NCBI GenBank assembly: GCA_004010535.1
Contig: RQYE01000002.1
Coordinates: 124,001 to 188,000 of the forward strand
Reading direction: 5' to 3'
Origin: Coriobacteriales bacterium OH1046
Lineage (GTDB): Bacteria; Actinomycetota; Coriobacteriia; Coriobacteriales; Atopobiaceae
Length of the DNA: 64,000 nt
In this document: positions 10,191 through 19,384 of the stretch, piece after piece
Numbering within the stretch: position 1 is the first letter of the stretch
Layout: the number at the start of each line of letters is the position of its first letter
Notes under the pieces: generated by a model
The model's database searches: none
Told to the model about the DNA's origin: nothing
Seen by the model: the letters and a program-made list of their open reading frames with translations, nothing else
Translations under genes and position numbers: made by a program

Positions 10191-11087
10191 ATGCTGATGA
10201 ACAGACTTACCACCGGAGAGATCTATCGCTGGTGCGAGATCCCCTGGCAGGAGCTCGAGGGGAGGGATGACCTCAAGGTCAAGCTCGCCGTGCGCGCGAG
10301 CCGTCCCGAGATGATGCGCGAGATCGGCGCTCTGATGGCCGACGAGGTGAAGGCCCACAACGAGGCGGGACTACCGACCAAGTGGGTCCTGCCGGCCGGT
10401 CCCTGCGACGAGTACGACACCTTCATACAACGGGTCAACGAGGAGCGTATCGATTGCACCGACCTCTGGGTCTTCCACATGGACGAGTTCCTCGACTGGC
10501 AGTGCCGCGCCTATCCCGTGGCAGACACCTATGAGAGCCTCGAGGGCACGATGCTCGCCTGCTTCTACAACAGGATCGATGAGGAGCTGAGGCCGCCCGA
10601 GGACCATAGGATCTGGCCGCGGCTGGGCGACATCGACTACCCCGATGAGCTGTGCGACGAGCTTGGCGGCATCGATACCGTCTGGGCGGGTATCGGTGCC
10701 ACGGGGCTTGTGGCATTCAATGAGGAGCCCCGGGATTACTGGTATCGCCTGACGGTCGAGGAGTATGCAGCCTCGAAGACGCGTATCGTCGATATCAATT
10801 CCGATACCATGGTCGCCATGGCCCAGAGGTCGTTCGGAACCTGCCTCGACCGGGTTCCCCCGAAAGGCCTCACCCTGGGCTTCCACGTCATCTGCTCCGC
10901 AAAGCGCGCGGTCTATATGGTCGCCACCGGGGATTGGAAGCAGACGGCCTGCCGCATCCTCCTCTTCAGCGATCCGACCACGGAGTATCCGGTCACGATC
11001 CTTCCTAAGTACATACCCGATGTGACGCTCTTCACCGATGAGCGGACCATCGATCATCCGATGTCCCACGAGATCAGGGGGTGGTAG
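10191..11087 (+). CDS. NagB-like glucosamine-6-phosphate deaminase/isomerase family protein
   Basis: A 298-aa protein related to glucosamine-6-phosphate deaminase. 'FHMDEFLDW' corresponds to the NagB 'NMDEY' segment, which carries the catalytic Asp, and 'GGIDTVWAGIGATGLVAFNEEP' corresponds to '[21 protein letters not shown]'. The ring-opening His of NagB ('DGHIAFNE') is Leu here ('TGLVAFNE'), so chemistry or substrate probably differs. The ATG at 10191 has 'gagggg' 11 bases upstream; an ATG at 10182 is also possible but lies too close to that site. It ends 2 bases before the next gene. It may deaminate or isomerise an amino-sugar-type intermediate of the island. Confidence 0.75.
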   Translation: MLMNRLTTGEIYRWCEIPWQELEGRDDLKVKLAVRASRPEMMREIGALMADEVKAHNEAGLPTKWVLPAGPCDEYDTFIQRVNEERIDCTDLWVFHMDEFLDWQCRAYPVADTYESLEGTMLACFYNRIDEELRPPEDHRIWPRLGDIDYPDELCDELGGIDTVWAGIGATGLVAFNEEPRDYWYRLTVEEYAASKTRIVDINSDTMVAMAQRSFGTCLDRVPPKGLTLGFHVICSAKRAVYMVATGDWKQTACRILLFSDPTTEYPVTILPKYIPDVTLFTDERTIDHPMSHEIRGW

Positions 11088-11089
11088 CC

Positions 11090-12025
11090 ATGTCCGCCAA
11101 AGATGTGATCGTGCTCAATAGCCATGGGGTCGGTCAGTATGCCTACTGCGATCGCATGCCCGAATGGGGGGAATCGCTCCCCGTCAAAGGATGGCATATC
11201 GCAGAGGATGGGGGAAAGGGCTCGAACGTGACCGTAGCCCTTGCCCGCCTCGGGCTTTCCGTCGCCTATATCGGGAAGGTCGGGTATGACGCCTGGGGCG
11301 ACCTCGGCGAGAAATGGATGCGCGATGCCGGTGCCGACGTGACCTTCCTCTACCGGGACAGCAGCGTCTCGACGGGGACCGGTCTCATCCTCATCGCCCC
11401 CGATGGCAGGAACACAGTCATCGACGGCGACAGCTCGAGCGAGAAGCTCACCGTCGAGGAGGTCGTCTCCGCCCTCGATGCGATGGCGGGTTCGAAGTAC
11501 TTCCTAACCGGTTTCGAGGTTCCCTATCGGGTGTCGCTCGCCGGCGCTCGCCATGCCCATGAGATGGGGATGATAACGGCGCTCAACCCCTCGCCTTTGC
11601 CGGACGCCCCGCTTGGGAAGATCGAATTCGTGGACCATCTCTTTGTGAACGAGATCGAGGCAGCGCAGATCTCGGGTCTCAAGCGCAGCGCCGATGCCGA
11701 GGAACTTGCGCGGGCGGTCCACGCGTCGACCGCTTGTGCGAATGTCATCGTGACGTTCGGTTCCGACGGCTCCTGCGCGCTTTCCCATGAGGGGGACTTC
11801 TTCGAAGTCGCCCCCGTGCATGTGGAGAGCGTCGTCAATACCGCCGGCGCAGGCGATGGGTTCATGGCGGCGACGGTATACGGTCTCGTGAACGGGAAGC
11901 CCCTCAGAGAAGCCATGGAATGGGCAAGCGCCTATGCTGCGTTGAGCGTGACCATCGACGGGACCATTCCAGCGTATCGCCCTCTTGATGAGGTCGAGGA
12001 CTTCATAGCGCGCGTCGAACGATGA
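11090..12025 (+). CDS. PfkB/ribokinase-family sugar kinase, copy 1
   Basis: A 311-aa PfkB kinase. The N-terminal GG-type motif is 'EDGGKGSNVTVALARLG' (about 40-56), and the C-terminal anion-hole/catalytic motif is 'NTAGAGDGFMAAT', with the base Asp in GAGD. It is a paralogue of the kinase at 22501: both begin with a '(V/I)IV(L/M)NSHGVGQ' strand and share 'YIGKVGYD.WGD' and 'SVSTGTGLI'. It phosphorylates a sugar or glycated amine; which hydroxyl is unknown. It follows the NagB-like gene by 2 bases. Confidence 0.85.
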   Translation: MSAKDVIVLNSHGVGQYAYCDRMPEWGESLPVKGWHIAEDGGKGSNVTVALARLGLSVAYIGKVGYDAWGDLGEKWMRDAGADVTFLYRDSSVSTGTGLILIAPDGRNTVIDGDSSSEKLTVEEVVSALDAMAGSKYFLTGFEVPYRVSLAGARHAHEMGMITALNPSPLPDAPLGKIEFVDHLFVNEIEAAQISGLKRSADAEELARAVHASTACANVIVTFGSDGSCALSHEGDFFEVAPVHVESVVNTAGAGDGFMAATVYGLVNGKPLREAMEWASAYAALSVTIDGTIPAYRPLDEVEDFIARVER

Positions 12026-12066
12026 CCGGAACAGGCGCCCTTCGGGGCGGGAAAGGTGGCGAGCTT

Positions 12067-13605
12067 ATGACATGCGCTTCATATCTGCTGAGATCGCATG
12101 CGATCTTCGATGCGACGGGACGGGAAGCGTTCGACGGGTACGTGGCCATCGGGGGAAGCAGGATCATCGCCTTGGGCGAAGGTGACGGAAGCGAGTACGC
12201 CGGCCCCCGGACCCAGGTGCTTGAGCTGGGCGATGGGCTCGTCATACCCGGCCTCGTGGATGTCCACTGCTTCTTCAACGGCTGGTTGCTCCAGCACGCC
12301 GGGGCGGATCTCTCGTCGGTATCGTCCATCGAAGAAGCGTTCGATCTGGTCCGTCCCCACGCACGCAACGGGCTCTTCATCGGCCACAGCCTGCCCATGC
12401 ATCTGGTTGACGTCGACGAGTCGCTTGTAGACGAAGCCTTTGGAGACGTACCTGCAGTCCTTGTCGCCGAGGGCGCAGAAACCATGGTCATGAACACCGC
12501 CGCCGAGCGCAGCTTCGGCTTCACGCCCCAGGAGTGCTGGTCGGAACGTGCCCATCTTCTCCTCAAGGCCGTGATGGATGATGACGGGTTATCGGTTCCG
12601 CTCTACCGGGAGTATCTGGCGATGATGAACTCCTATGGGGTGACGTCGACGAAGGAGATGGGTTTCGATGACTCATGGTTCGTCGACCGGGTGCAGGAGC
12701 TCGAGGATGCGGGCGAGCTCACGGTGAGGCTCCACCTCATGAGCCAACCGGTGGGGAAGCCCATCGACATCGAGTACGGTATTGCGATGCGGGACAGATT
12801 CGCCCATGACCCCTTCATCAGCTTTTCCGGATTCAACCAGATGACGGACGGTTCGATCAGCCAGCATGAGGGCGAGATGAAGGAGCCCTACCTCGATGCC
12901 GATACCCGTTGCGCCCTCGATATCGACTGGAGTCGCCATAGGGAGGACGTGCTCCGCGCCGATGCGGCGGGCCTGCGTTTCTCGCTGCACGCGCAGGGAG
13001 ATGGCGCGGTATCCCATGCGCTCGACATTCTCGAGCAGTGCCGGTGCGGCGACGGGGGCAAGCTGGAGCTTCGCCACGCCATGACGGACCTCGAGTGCGC
13101 CGATCCGGCAGATTACCAAAGGATGGCCGAGCTGGGGGTTGTGGCCGAGGTCTATCCGCTCATCCAGTCGATTGCCGATAGGGCCGGCAAGCTTGCCATG
13201 ATCGATGCCAAAGTCGGCCCTGCGCGCGGACGCAACTATTGGAACAGGAGGGCGATGCTCGACGCCGGGGTCACCGTCTCCTGCGGTACCGACCTGCCCA
13301 TGACCTTGGATGATGTGGGCGTGGGGGTATACAGCGCCTGCGGCGGGTATTTTCCCGAGGGCGGTGAACCCTTCAATCCCGAGAACACCATCACACCGGC
13401 CGAGCTCATCTGCGCATGGACGGCGGGCGGGTCGTATAATCTCGGCCAGCTCGACCGCACCGGGACTCTCGAGGTGGGAAAATATGCGGACATCGCCGTC
13501 TTCGACGTGAATGTCCTCGCGTGCGATCCCATCGAGGCGCGGTCGTGCCGCTGCCGTCTGACCATGCTCGACGGCCGCGTGGTATTCGATGGATTGGATG
13601 GCTAA
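12067..13605 (+). CDS. YtcJ-like amidohydrolase (amidohydrolase 3 family)
   Basis: A 512-aa metal-dependent hydrolase of the YtcJ/N-substituted formamide deformylase type. Visible motifs are 'VIPGLVDVHCFF' (normally DxHxH), 'MTDGSISQHEGEM' (family 'ADGSLG' region), 'LHAQGDGA', 'RHAMTD' and 'CGTDLPM' (metal Asp). The second His of the first HxH is Phe here (HCF), so the metal site may be mononuclear or altered. The ATG at 12067 follows 'aaaggtgg'; an ATG at 12022 overlaps the kinase and lacks a site. It probably cleaves an amide, N-formyl or cyclic bond in a modified sugar-amine or its precursor. Confidence 0.8.
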   Translation: MTCASYLLRSHAIFDATGREAFDGYVAIGGSRIIALGEGDGSEYAGPRTQVLELGDGLVIPGLVDVHCFFNGWLLQHAGADLSSVSSIEEAFDLVRPHARNGLFIGHSLPMHLVDVDESLVDEAFGDVPAVLVAEGAETMVMNTAAERSFGFTPQECWSERAHLLLKAVMDDDGLSVPLYREYLAMMNSYGVTSTKEMGFDDSWFVDRVQELEDAGELTVRLHLMSQPVGKPIDIEYGIAMRDRFAHDPFISFSGFNQMTDGSISQHEGEMKEPYLDADTRCALDIDWSRHREDVLRADAAGLRFSLHAQGDGAVSHALDILEQCRCGDGGKLELRHAMTDLECADPADYQRMAELGVVAEVYPLIQSIADRAGKLAMIDAKVGPARGRNYWNRRAMLDAGVTVSCGTDLPMTLDDVGVGVYSACGGYFPEGGEPFNPENTITPAELICAWTAGGSYNLGQLDRTGTLEVGKYADIAVFDVNVLACDPIEARSCRCRLTMLDGRVVFDGLDG

Positions 13606-13670
13606 CCCTCGGGGTTGGTCGAAAAGGGCGGTGCGGTCGCATCGCAGGCGCCTCTTCCCGGGAGGATACG

Positions 13671-14774
13671 ATGGACGGTAAGACGGTGATGATGGATGAG
13701 ATCTTGGAGCAGCCGGGTCTTCTGACCTCGCTGAGAGATACCCGCGAGAAATGGACGCGGCCCTTCACCGACCTGTGCAAAGGGCATCGCTTCGAGAAAG
13801 TGGTCTTCGTCGGGAACGGCTCGCCCTACTATGCGGGCTGCACGCTGCGGTATGCAGCAGAGCGTTGCCTCCATGCCCATGCCGAGGCGGTTATGGCGGG
13901 CGCCTTCTCGCATCACGGGAGCTTCGATGCGTCGGGATCCATCGATCCAAGCCGCATCCTGCTGGTATGCCCGGCCGAGACGGGTCATTCGCGGGGACAG
14001 GTCGACGCCGCTCGCAGGGCGAGGGCCTTGGGAATCCCGGCGGCGTGTACCACGCTCAACCCGAGCGGCGTGCTTGCCCGGGAATGCGATGTGGTCCTTG
14101 CGAAACCGGGAGCAGGCGAGCGCTCCGTTGCCGCAACCAAGCATCAGACCACGGCTCTCTACCTGGTGCTGACCTGTCTCGTCGAGGCGGGTCGGGCGCT
14201 CGGGAACCTCTCGGATGATCAGTACGGGCGCTACGTGCGTGCGCTCGATGCCGTTCCCGATCATGTTAGTGAGAGCATCGGGCGCAGCGTGGCATGGTTC
14301 GAGGAGAACGAGGTTCGTCTCATGCGGACCCCGGCATTCTTCCTAGTCGGATATGGGGCGAATGTTGGAACCGTGATGGAGGGCGCTCTCAAGTTCTACG
14401 AGACGCACGAGCGGCCTACCTATGCCTTCGAACTCGAAGAGACGCTCCACGGTCCTTTCAGGGCACTGCACAAGGACGATATGGTGCTGCTCCTTTCTGC
14501 CGAGGCAGGAGCCGAGCGGGATAGGATGGCCCTCCTCGCAAACGCCGCCACGCGTTACTGCGATAATCTCGTGACCATCCAAAGCGACCGGCAGGCCGCC
14601 GCCTGCGATCCGCTGATAATCGCGTCATCTGACGTAGAGGATGTGTGCGCAATCGAATACCTCATCCCGTTCCAGGTGATTTCAGCGCTCTTGGCCGATC
14701 GCGTGGGAATAGACGTGACGATCCCCAAAGTTTCCGAGTTGGATCCGGTCATGCTTCCCGCTTACGAGGATTAG
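13671..14774 (+). CDS. SIS-domain protein, GlmS/AgaS-like, copy 2
   Basis: A 367-aa protein with two SIS domains (about 40-170 and 210-350). The phosphosugar-binding segments are 'VFVGNGSPYYAG' and 'CPAETGHSRGQVDAA', followed by 'ERSVAATKHQTTALYL', the GlmS-like substrate-loop region. The second domain has 'AFELEETLHGPFRAL', whose Glu and His-Gly-Pro are the usual isomerase/deglycase catalytic neighbourhood. It resembles the isomerase half of GlmS and deglycases without a glutaminase domain. 'gggaggatacg' precedes the ATG at 13671. Probable deglycase or deaminase for a phosphorylated glycated amine. Confidence 0.8.
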   Translation: MDGKTVMMDEILEQPGLLTSLRDTREKWTRPFTDLCKGHRFEKVVFVGNGSPYYAGCTLRYAAERCLHAHAEAVMAGAFSHHGSFDASGSIDPSRILLVCPAETGHSRGQVDAARRARALGIPAACTTLNPSGVLARECDVVLAKPGAGERSVAATKHQTTALYLVLTCLVEAGRALGNLSDDQYGRYVRALDAVPDHVSESIGRSVAWFEENEVRLMRTPAFFLVGYGANVGTVMEGALKFYETHERPTYAFELEETLHGPFRALHKDDMVLLLSAEAGAERDRMALLANAATRYCDNLVTIQSDRQAAACDPLIIASSDVEDVCAIEYLIPFQVISALLADRVGIDVTIPKVSELDPVMLPAYED

Positions 14775-14781
14775 AGACGCT

Positions 14782-16113
14782 GTGGCCGCCCCCGTCGACT
14801 CCCATGCCGCTGTGGTTGCAATCGATATCGGGGGATCGAAATACATGGTCGGCATCTGCGATGCCCGCGGCGCCATCCTCTGCTCGCGCAGCTATGGGTG
14901 GCGCGGGAGGACGGCGGATGAGATCGTGGACCAGGTGGCCGATGCCGTGGCCGGCGAGCTGTCATCCCATCCCGACCTCGCCGCCCGCATTGTCGCCGGT
15001 GGCGTCACCATTCCCGGTTTCGCCGACCCGGTGCGTGGGATATGGGTTGATTCCGACTACCTTCCCGTACATAACCTGCCTATCTGCGATCTGCTTGCCG
15101 AGCGCACGGGTATGCCGTTCTTCAGCGATAACGACGGCAATGCGTGCGTGCTCGCAGAGGCTCTTTTCGGCGGCGGCAGGGGTTTGCGGGATTTCCTGTA
15201 CATCACGGTCAGCTCGGGAATCGGAGGCGGGGTCTTTCTGGGGGGAAGGCTGTTCTATGGCGAGCGGCTTCTCTCCGGTGAGATCGGACTCACCATAGTC
15301 GAGCCCCTGCCCAGGCCTGAGATATCGGGAAAGATCCGTGGCCGGCTCGAAGCATACGGATGCACCCGGGGAATGGCGCAGACCTTTGCCGAGCTCGGCG
15401 GCAAGATCGACGGGGAGGGTCCGATCGGAGGCTTGGAGATTGCCCGGGCTGCTGCCCGGGGCGAGGCGGCGGCTCTGGAAACGCTAGGGCGGGAGGGGGT
15501 CTATCTCGGACGTGCCATTGCCGGAGCGGATGCGCTTATCGCCCCCGAACGCGTTATCGTGGGAGGCGGGATCTCCCTCATGCTCGATCGCTTCCTCGAA
15601 CCTCTCATGGATGAGCTGCATCGCATCAGGCCCCATACCGCCGCACGTGTCGAGGCGACGCCGCTGGGATACGGAGGAGCCTTCCTCGGGGCGGCGGCCT
15701 GCGCGCTGAGGGGCATGTCGGGTGATGCACGCGTTCTCGCCGGCGCCGGCGAGGGCAGTGTCCTGACCGTGCGCTGCGAGACGGGCCATACCTTCGCTAC
15801 GCTCTCATGCGCAGGCCGCGAAGAGCTCGCCGCTCCGGGTGCAGGGGATTTGGGAGGCTATCTTATCGCGGAGGGCATCGATGATCGCGGCGTGCTGCTC
15901 GACGATCTTCTGACAGCTGGGGATGAGCTGTATGGAGCCGCACTCGGACGTGCCCTCGCGTTCGCATGCACGCTGCTCGATCCGGAAACGGTCCATCTTG
16001 CCGGAAAGCTCGGTGCTGCCCGATCCCATCTGGAGGATGTGCTGCTCGAGGCGTTCTGGCGCGATAGCTTCTGGGCCCGGGATGAGATCCCGTACCGCTT
16101 CATCTGGTCGTAG
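14782..16113 (+). CDS. ROK-family protein with a duplicated C-terminal lobe
   Basis: A 443-aa protein, about 130 residues longer than usual ROK kinases (300-320). Residues 10 to about 310 form a ROK domain: 'AIDIGGSKYMVG' (ATP loop), 'SDNDGNACVLAE' (catalytic Asp) and 'VSSGIGGGVFLGG'. The usual zinc motif CxCGxxGC is absent. The extra C-terminus ('GRALAFACTLLDPETVHLAGKLG') looks like a second copy of the ROK C-lobe ('LA.L.NLLDPE.VVIGGG'), suggesting internal duplication. The start is GTG 14782, 7 bases after the preceding stop, with 'gagga' upstream. It ends the permease operon and converges on a second SIS-ROK-SIS set. Confidence 0.8.
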   Translation: MAAPVDSHAAVVAIDIGGSKYMVGICDARGAILCSRSYGWRGRTADEIVDQVADAVAGELSSHPDLAARIVAGGVTIPGFADPVRGIWVDSDYLPVHNLPICDLLAERTGMPFFSDNDGNACVLAEALFGGGRGLRDFLYITVSSGIGGGVFLGGRLFYGERLLSGEIGLTIVEPLPRPEISGKIRGRLEAYGCTRGMAQTFAELGGKIDGEGPIGGLEIARAAARGEAAALETLGREGVYLGRAIAGADALIAPERVIVGGGISLMLDRFLEPLMDELHRIRPHTAARVEATPLGYGGAFLGAAACALRGMSGDARVLAGAGEGSVLTVRCETGHTFATLSCAGREELAAPGAGDLGGYLIAEGIDDRGVLLDDLLTAGDELYGAALGRALAFACTLLDPETVHLAGKLGAARSHLEDVLLEAFWRDSFWARDEIPYRFIWS

Positions 16114-16146
16114 GCCCCACTTTACAGAGCGTCCGCCCCGAGTCCC

Positions 16147-17238
16147 CTACAGGACCTCCTTGTCCACGTAGTTCTCGCTCTTCCCGCTGAGCGCCGCATC
16201 GAATCGCGCCACGAGCGGATGCTTGTGCCACAGATGCCTATCCTCGGTGATCCGATAGGCGCATATCTGATAGAAGGGGAGGAGGCATGCGGGACGTGCG
16301 AGAACCGGTCCCGCAGGCTCGATGAGGATATCGGCGTCGGCGATGCGCGGGTCATCGGTCAATACGAAGACATGGTCGGTCACAAGACGTGTTGCCGCCA
16401 CGATCTGCCGGGCACGCTCGTGGTCGCTCACGCCGACGGCATTGACGAATACGGTGTATTCGGGCGACAGCTGCAGGTTGGGACCGTGCAGGTATTCGTC
16501 GAGCTCGAAGGCCATGGCGGGGATTTGGATGCATTCCCCGAACTTGAGGGCTCCCTCGCAGCCCACCCCGTAGTTGGCACTGGCACCGGCGAAGAAAACC
16601 CGCTTCATTGCCGAGAGCTCCTTATAGCGCCCCTCAATGGTCTCCCTTGCCTGCACCGTGGCGGTTTCGAATTGCCTCACCATCTCTGCCAGATGGGATA
16701 GCTCGGCCTTCCGGGCACGCTCGTCGAGTCGCCCTTCCCGATACGCGATCTCGAGTCCGAGGAGCTGCAAGAAGAGGACGAGTGCGCTCACCCCCTTCGT
16801 GACATAGCCGACCTGCTCTTCCCCAACACCGTAATCGATGAGGACATCGGCGGCATCTTTGAAGTCCGAGGAAACGTCTCCGGTGATTCCGATGGCGAGG
16901 CGGCCTGATCCGCGCATGGCCGCGAGCGCCTCCAGGGTATTCGTGGAATAACCGCTTTGGGAGATCGCGAAGCAGAACTCGTTGGCGGGGAGCTCGCACT
17001 CATACGAGCAGAACGTGTAGGGTTCGGTAACCAGCACCTCTCGCCCGAGCATCGCACGGAGATAGGGCCGCGCGATGAGCGCGGCGTTTCTGGATGAGCC
17101 GCTTGCCACGATCCTCATCCGCTCGTATGCATCCGCGCAGAAGATGTCCGCCAAGGAAGACGCCGGTGAACTGGCAAGCTGCGCACGGAGGACGTGCGGC
17201 GTTTCGAGAACATAGTCGAGCATGGTGGGCTTATCCAT
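16147..17238 (-). CDS. SIS-domain protein, deglycase-like, copy 3
   Basis: A 363-aa double-SIS protein. 'VASGSSRNAALIARPYL' (about 44-60) and 'ISQSGYSTNTLEALAAM' are the first-domain phosphosugar loops. 'GYVTKGVSALVLFLQLLGLE' lies in the GlmS-like loop region, and 'AFELDEYLHGPNLQL' supplies the catalytic-type Glu and HGP. It probably deglycates or isomerises a 6-phosphorylated amino or glycated sugar. Its start overlaps the end of the ROK gene at 17231 by 8 bases, and 'ggaaggag' precedes it within that gene, so translation is probably coupled. It is the last gene of the minus-strand SIS-ROK-SIS operon. Confidence 0.8.
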   Translation of the reverse strand: MDKPTMLDYVLETPHVLRAQLASSPASSLADIFCADAYERMRIVASGSSRNAALIARPYLRAMLGREVLVTEPYTFCSYECELPANEFCFAISQSGYSTNTLEALAAMRGSGRLAIGITGDVSSDFKDAADVLIDYGVGEEQVGYVTKGVSALVLFLQLLGLEIAYREGRLDERARKAELSHLAEMVRQFETATVQARETIEGRYKELSAMKRVFFAGASANYGVGCEGALKFGECIQIPAMAFELDEYLHGPNLQLSPEYTVFVNAVGVSDHERARQIVAATRLVTDHVFVLTDDPRIADADILIEPAGPVLARPACLLPFYQICAYRITEDRHLWHKHPLVARFDAALSGKSENYVDKEVL

Positions 17239-18187
17239 GGGTCCGCTCCTTCCCATTCGAGAAGAGGGAGGCTGCGCCGATGACGCCCGACCCCTCCTTC
17301 AGTCGGCTGATCCTCAGTCCGGTATGCTGCCCCTCGAACACCTGGGCGACGAGACCCTCTTGCAAGCGTGCGAGATGGGGGCCGAGAGAGCGCGCAACAC
17401 CGCCGCCCAACACGATGGTATCCGGGCAGTAGAGGTAGACATACTGGTTGAGTGCGCGCAAGAGCATGGCGAGGTACCAATCCACGAGCCCTGCGGCGCG
17501 CCCACCCTCCGTGCGCCCGCGTGAGAACAGCTCTTCGATGCTTGCATCTGCGCCGAGCTCATGCCGGACATGGCACAGGAGCGCACTTGCCGAACAGGTT
17601 GATTCGAAGCAACCGGTCATGCCGCAGTAGCAGGGCTCGCCATCGAGCCAGGGCAGCTCTCCTCCCTCTCGCACGCGGATGTGGCCTGCGAGATGCATAT
17701 ATGGCTCGTTATCGACGGGCTTCCCGTCTACGCATAGGCCGATGCCCACGCCCGTGCCCAGCGTGAGGGCCAAGACCCTCGAAAACCCCCTGCCCTCGCC
17801 GCAGACCGCCTCGGCAAGGCAGGCGAGCTGCGCGTCGTTGCCGATGCGTACCGGGAGTCCCAGCCGATCCTGCATGCGCCCCGCGAGCGGATAGCCCCTG
17901 ACGAGGAAAGGCACCATGGACGAGAGGCCGTCGATGCTGCCGTCGGCGAATGTGTACGAACCGATGGAAACCCCCGCTCCGCATGGTCTTCCATAACGCT
18001 TCGAGAGACGGCGCATGCTTTGGGCCACATTGTCGAGGAACAGCTCCTCGGATCCATGTTCGGTGGGGAATACCTCGAGTTCGATCAGCCCGTCATACGC
18101 GAGGTCGACGAAGCCGACCTTCGTCCTGGTCCCTCCGAGATCGATGCCGCACACAAGGTTTCGGCCGGGATATGCGGCGCTGCTCAT
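17231..18187 (-). CDS. ROK-family sugar kinase with intact zinc motif
   Basis: A 318-aa ROK protein of normal length. It has 'GIDLGGTRTKVG' (about residues 14-25), 'IGNDAQLACLAE' (catalytic Asp) and 'LGTGVGIGLCVDG'. The zinc-binding motif 'CYCGMTGCFE' is complete, with three Cys. It is expected to phosphorylate a hexose, such as glucose, allose or an N-substituted amino sugar, in the cytoplasm. Its ATG overlaps the upstream SIS stop in an ATGA arrangement, and its own stop overlaps the next SIS gene, so the three genes are tightly coupled. There is no N-terminal HTH, so it is a kinase rather than a NagC-type repressor. Confidence 0.88.
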   Translation of the reverse strand: MSSAAYPGRNLVCGIDLGGTRTKVGFVDLAYDGLIELEVFPTEHGSEELFLDNVAQSMRRLSKRYGRPCGAGVSIGSYTFADGSIDGLSSMVPFLVRGYPLAGRMQDRLGLPVRIGNDAQLACLAEAVCGEGRGFSRVLALTLGTGVGIGLCVDGKPVDNEPYMHLAGHIRVREGGELPWLDGEPCYCGMTGCFESTCSASALLCHVRHELGADASIEELFSRGRTEGGRAAGLVDWYLAMLLRALNQYVYLYCPDTIVLGGGVARSLGPHLARLQEGLVAQVFEGQHTGLRISRLKEGSGVIGAASLFSNGKERTHG

Positions 18188-19233
18188 GTCACCACCCACC
18201 CTTCGTCGAAGAACATGCCGGGTTCGATGCCCCTGCACAGAGCCACCTGATAGCTTAGAAGCTGGAAATGCAGGGCTTGTCCCAGCATCATCCAGCTTGC
18301 GTCGAGTCCGAGCTCGGGGAGAAGGAAGCGGAATGCGGCCGGGGCGGAGGGATCGGCACCGAAGTAGAGGGAGCTGGGAGCCGCGTCGTTGATGCGGCGC
18401 CAGATCATCCGGGAGCGCCCATCGGGGCAGGCGTCGAGGAGAACGGGCGTCGTTGCGGTCTTGGTAATCTTCTGCGCTCGTATGATCTCCATAGGCCCGT
18501 GGTAGAAGTTGTCGAGCGACATGACGTTGGCGGGCACCTTTGCCGTCTCCTCGATCCACAGCGATGCGCTCCTCATCATATTGATGCCCTGCGAACGCGA
18601 GAGGAGGTAGAAGCTTCCGGTGCTGGCGAGGAAATCTATATCCTCGAACCCGCGCAGCAGATCGCGTTTATGCGCCTCCATCCAATCGAACAAGTGCTTG
18701 AGCTTGTCGACCAGCTTGGGATCGGGTGTCGTGCGTCCCAGCATGGAGGCGAGCATGAGGCCGCACAGCGCCATGGAGCTGTAAGCCTTGATGCAGACGA
18801 TCTTGTCGTAGGATGCGATGTCGTGGAGGGAGTACGTGCAGGTGCTCGCCATGGTGGAATCGGGGGTCATGCTGATGCACATCGAGCTCAGCTGCCTATC
18901 CGAGAGCATGCGGGAGAAATCCGCCACCTCGCGGCTCTCGCCCGAGCGGCTCATCAGCACATAGAGCGCATTGCCCGAGAGCCGTTCAGGATGGCGGATG
19001 AGCTCCGCTGTCTCGATGAGGCTGACGTTTCGCATCCCGCGCGCGAGCATGGCCTCGTACATGGGCATGAGCGAGTAGAACGCGCTGCCCATAGATGTGA
19101 GGACGACCTCGCCGGCCAGATCGACGATCCTGGAGAACTCCCTCAGCTGCCCCAGCTTCGGTCCTATGAGGTCGTCGAGTACACGGTGCAGCTCGGCAGG
19201 CTGCTCATAGATGTTCTCGAGTATGGGATTCAT
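18184..19233 (-). CDS. SIS-domain protein, AgaS-like, copy 4
   Basis: A 349-aa double-SIS protein. The first SIS domain shows 'VVLTSMGSAFYSLMP' and 'LMSRSGESREVADFSRML'. The second has 'SLDNFYHGPMEII', in which the HGP is kept but the acidic residue usually 3-4 places before it is Asn, so catalysis may differ. The closest recognisable type is AgaS/GlmS-isomerase-like sugar-amine deaminase. The ATG at 19233 follows 'agggggcg'. It is the first gene of the minus-strand unit and divergent from the DapA-like operon, sharing the AT-rich gap that contains motif copy C. Confidence 0.78.
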   Translation of the reverse strand: MNPILENIYEQPAELHRVLDDLIGPKLGQLREFSRIVDLAGEVVLTSMGSAFYSLMPMYEAMLARGMRNVSLIETAELIRHPERLSGNALYVLMSRSGESREVADFSRMLSDRQLSSMCISMTPDSTMASTCTYSLHDIASYDKIVCIKAYSSMALCGLMLASMLGRTTPDPKLVDKLKHLFDWMEAHKRDLLRGFEDIDFLASTGSFYLLSRSQGINMMRSASLWIEETAKVPANVMSLDNFYHGPMEIIRAQKITKTATTPVLLDACPDGRSRMIWRRINDAAPSSLYFGADPSAPAAFRFLLPELGLDASWMMLGQALHFQLLSYQVALCRGIEPGMFFDEGWVVT

Positions 19234-19384
19234 ATCCGCGCCCCCTGTTTCTGCTGCCCGCCCTAAGCATCCACGTGCACTCCGCAAGACCACGCCCGCG
19301 AAACGCTTCCTCCTGCCCTGCATTAGCGCCCTTTCGCCGCTTCCGAGGGACGGGGATGCGGTGGGGATGGTATGTTAGGCCTAG

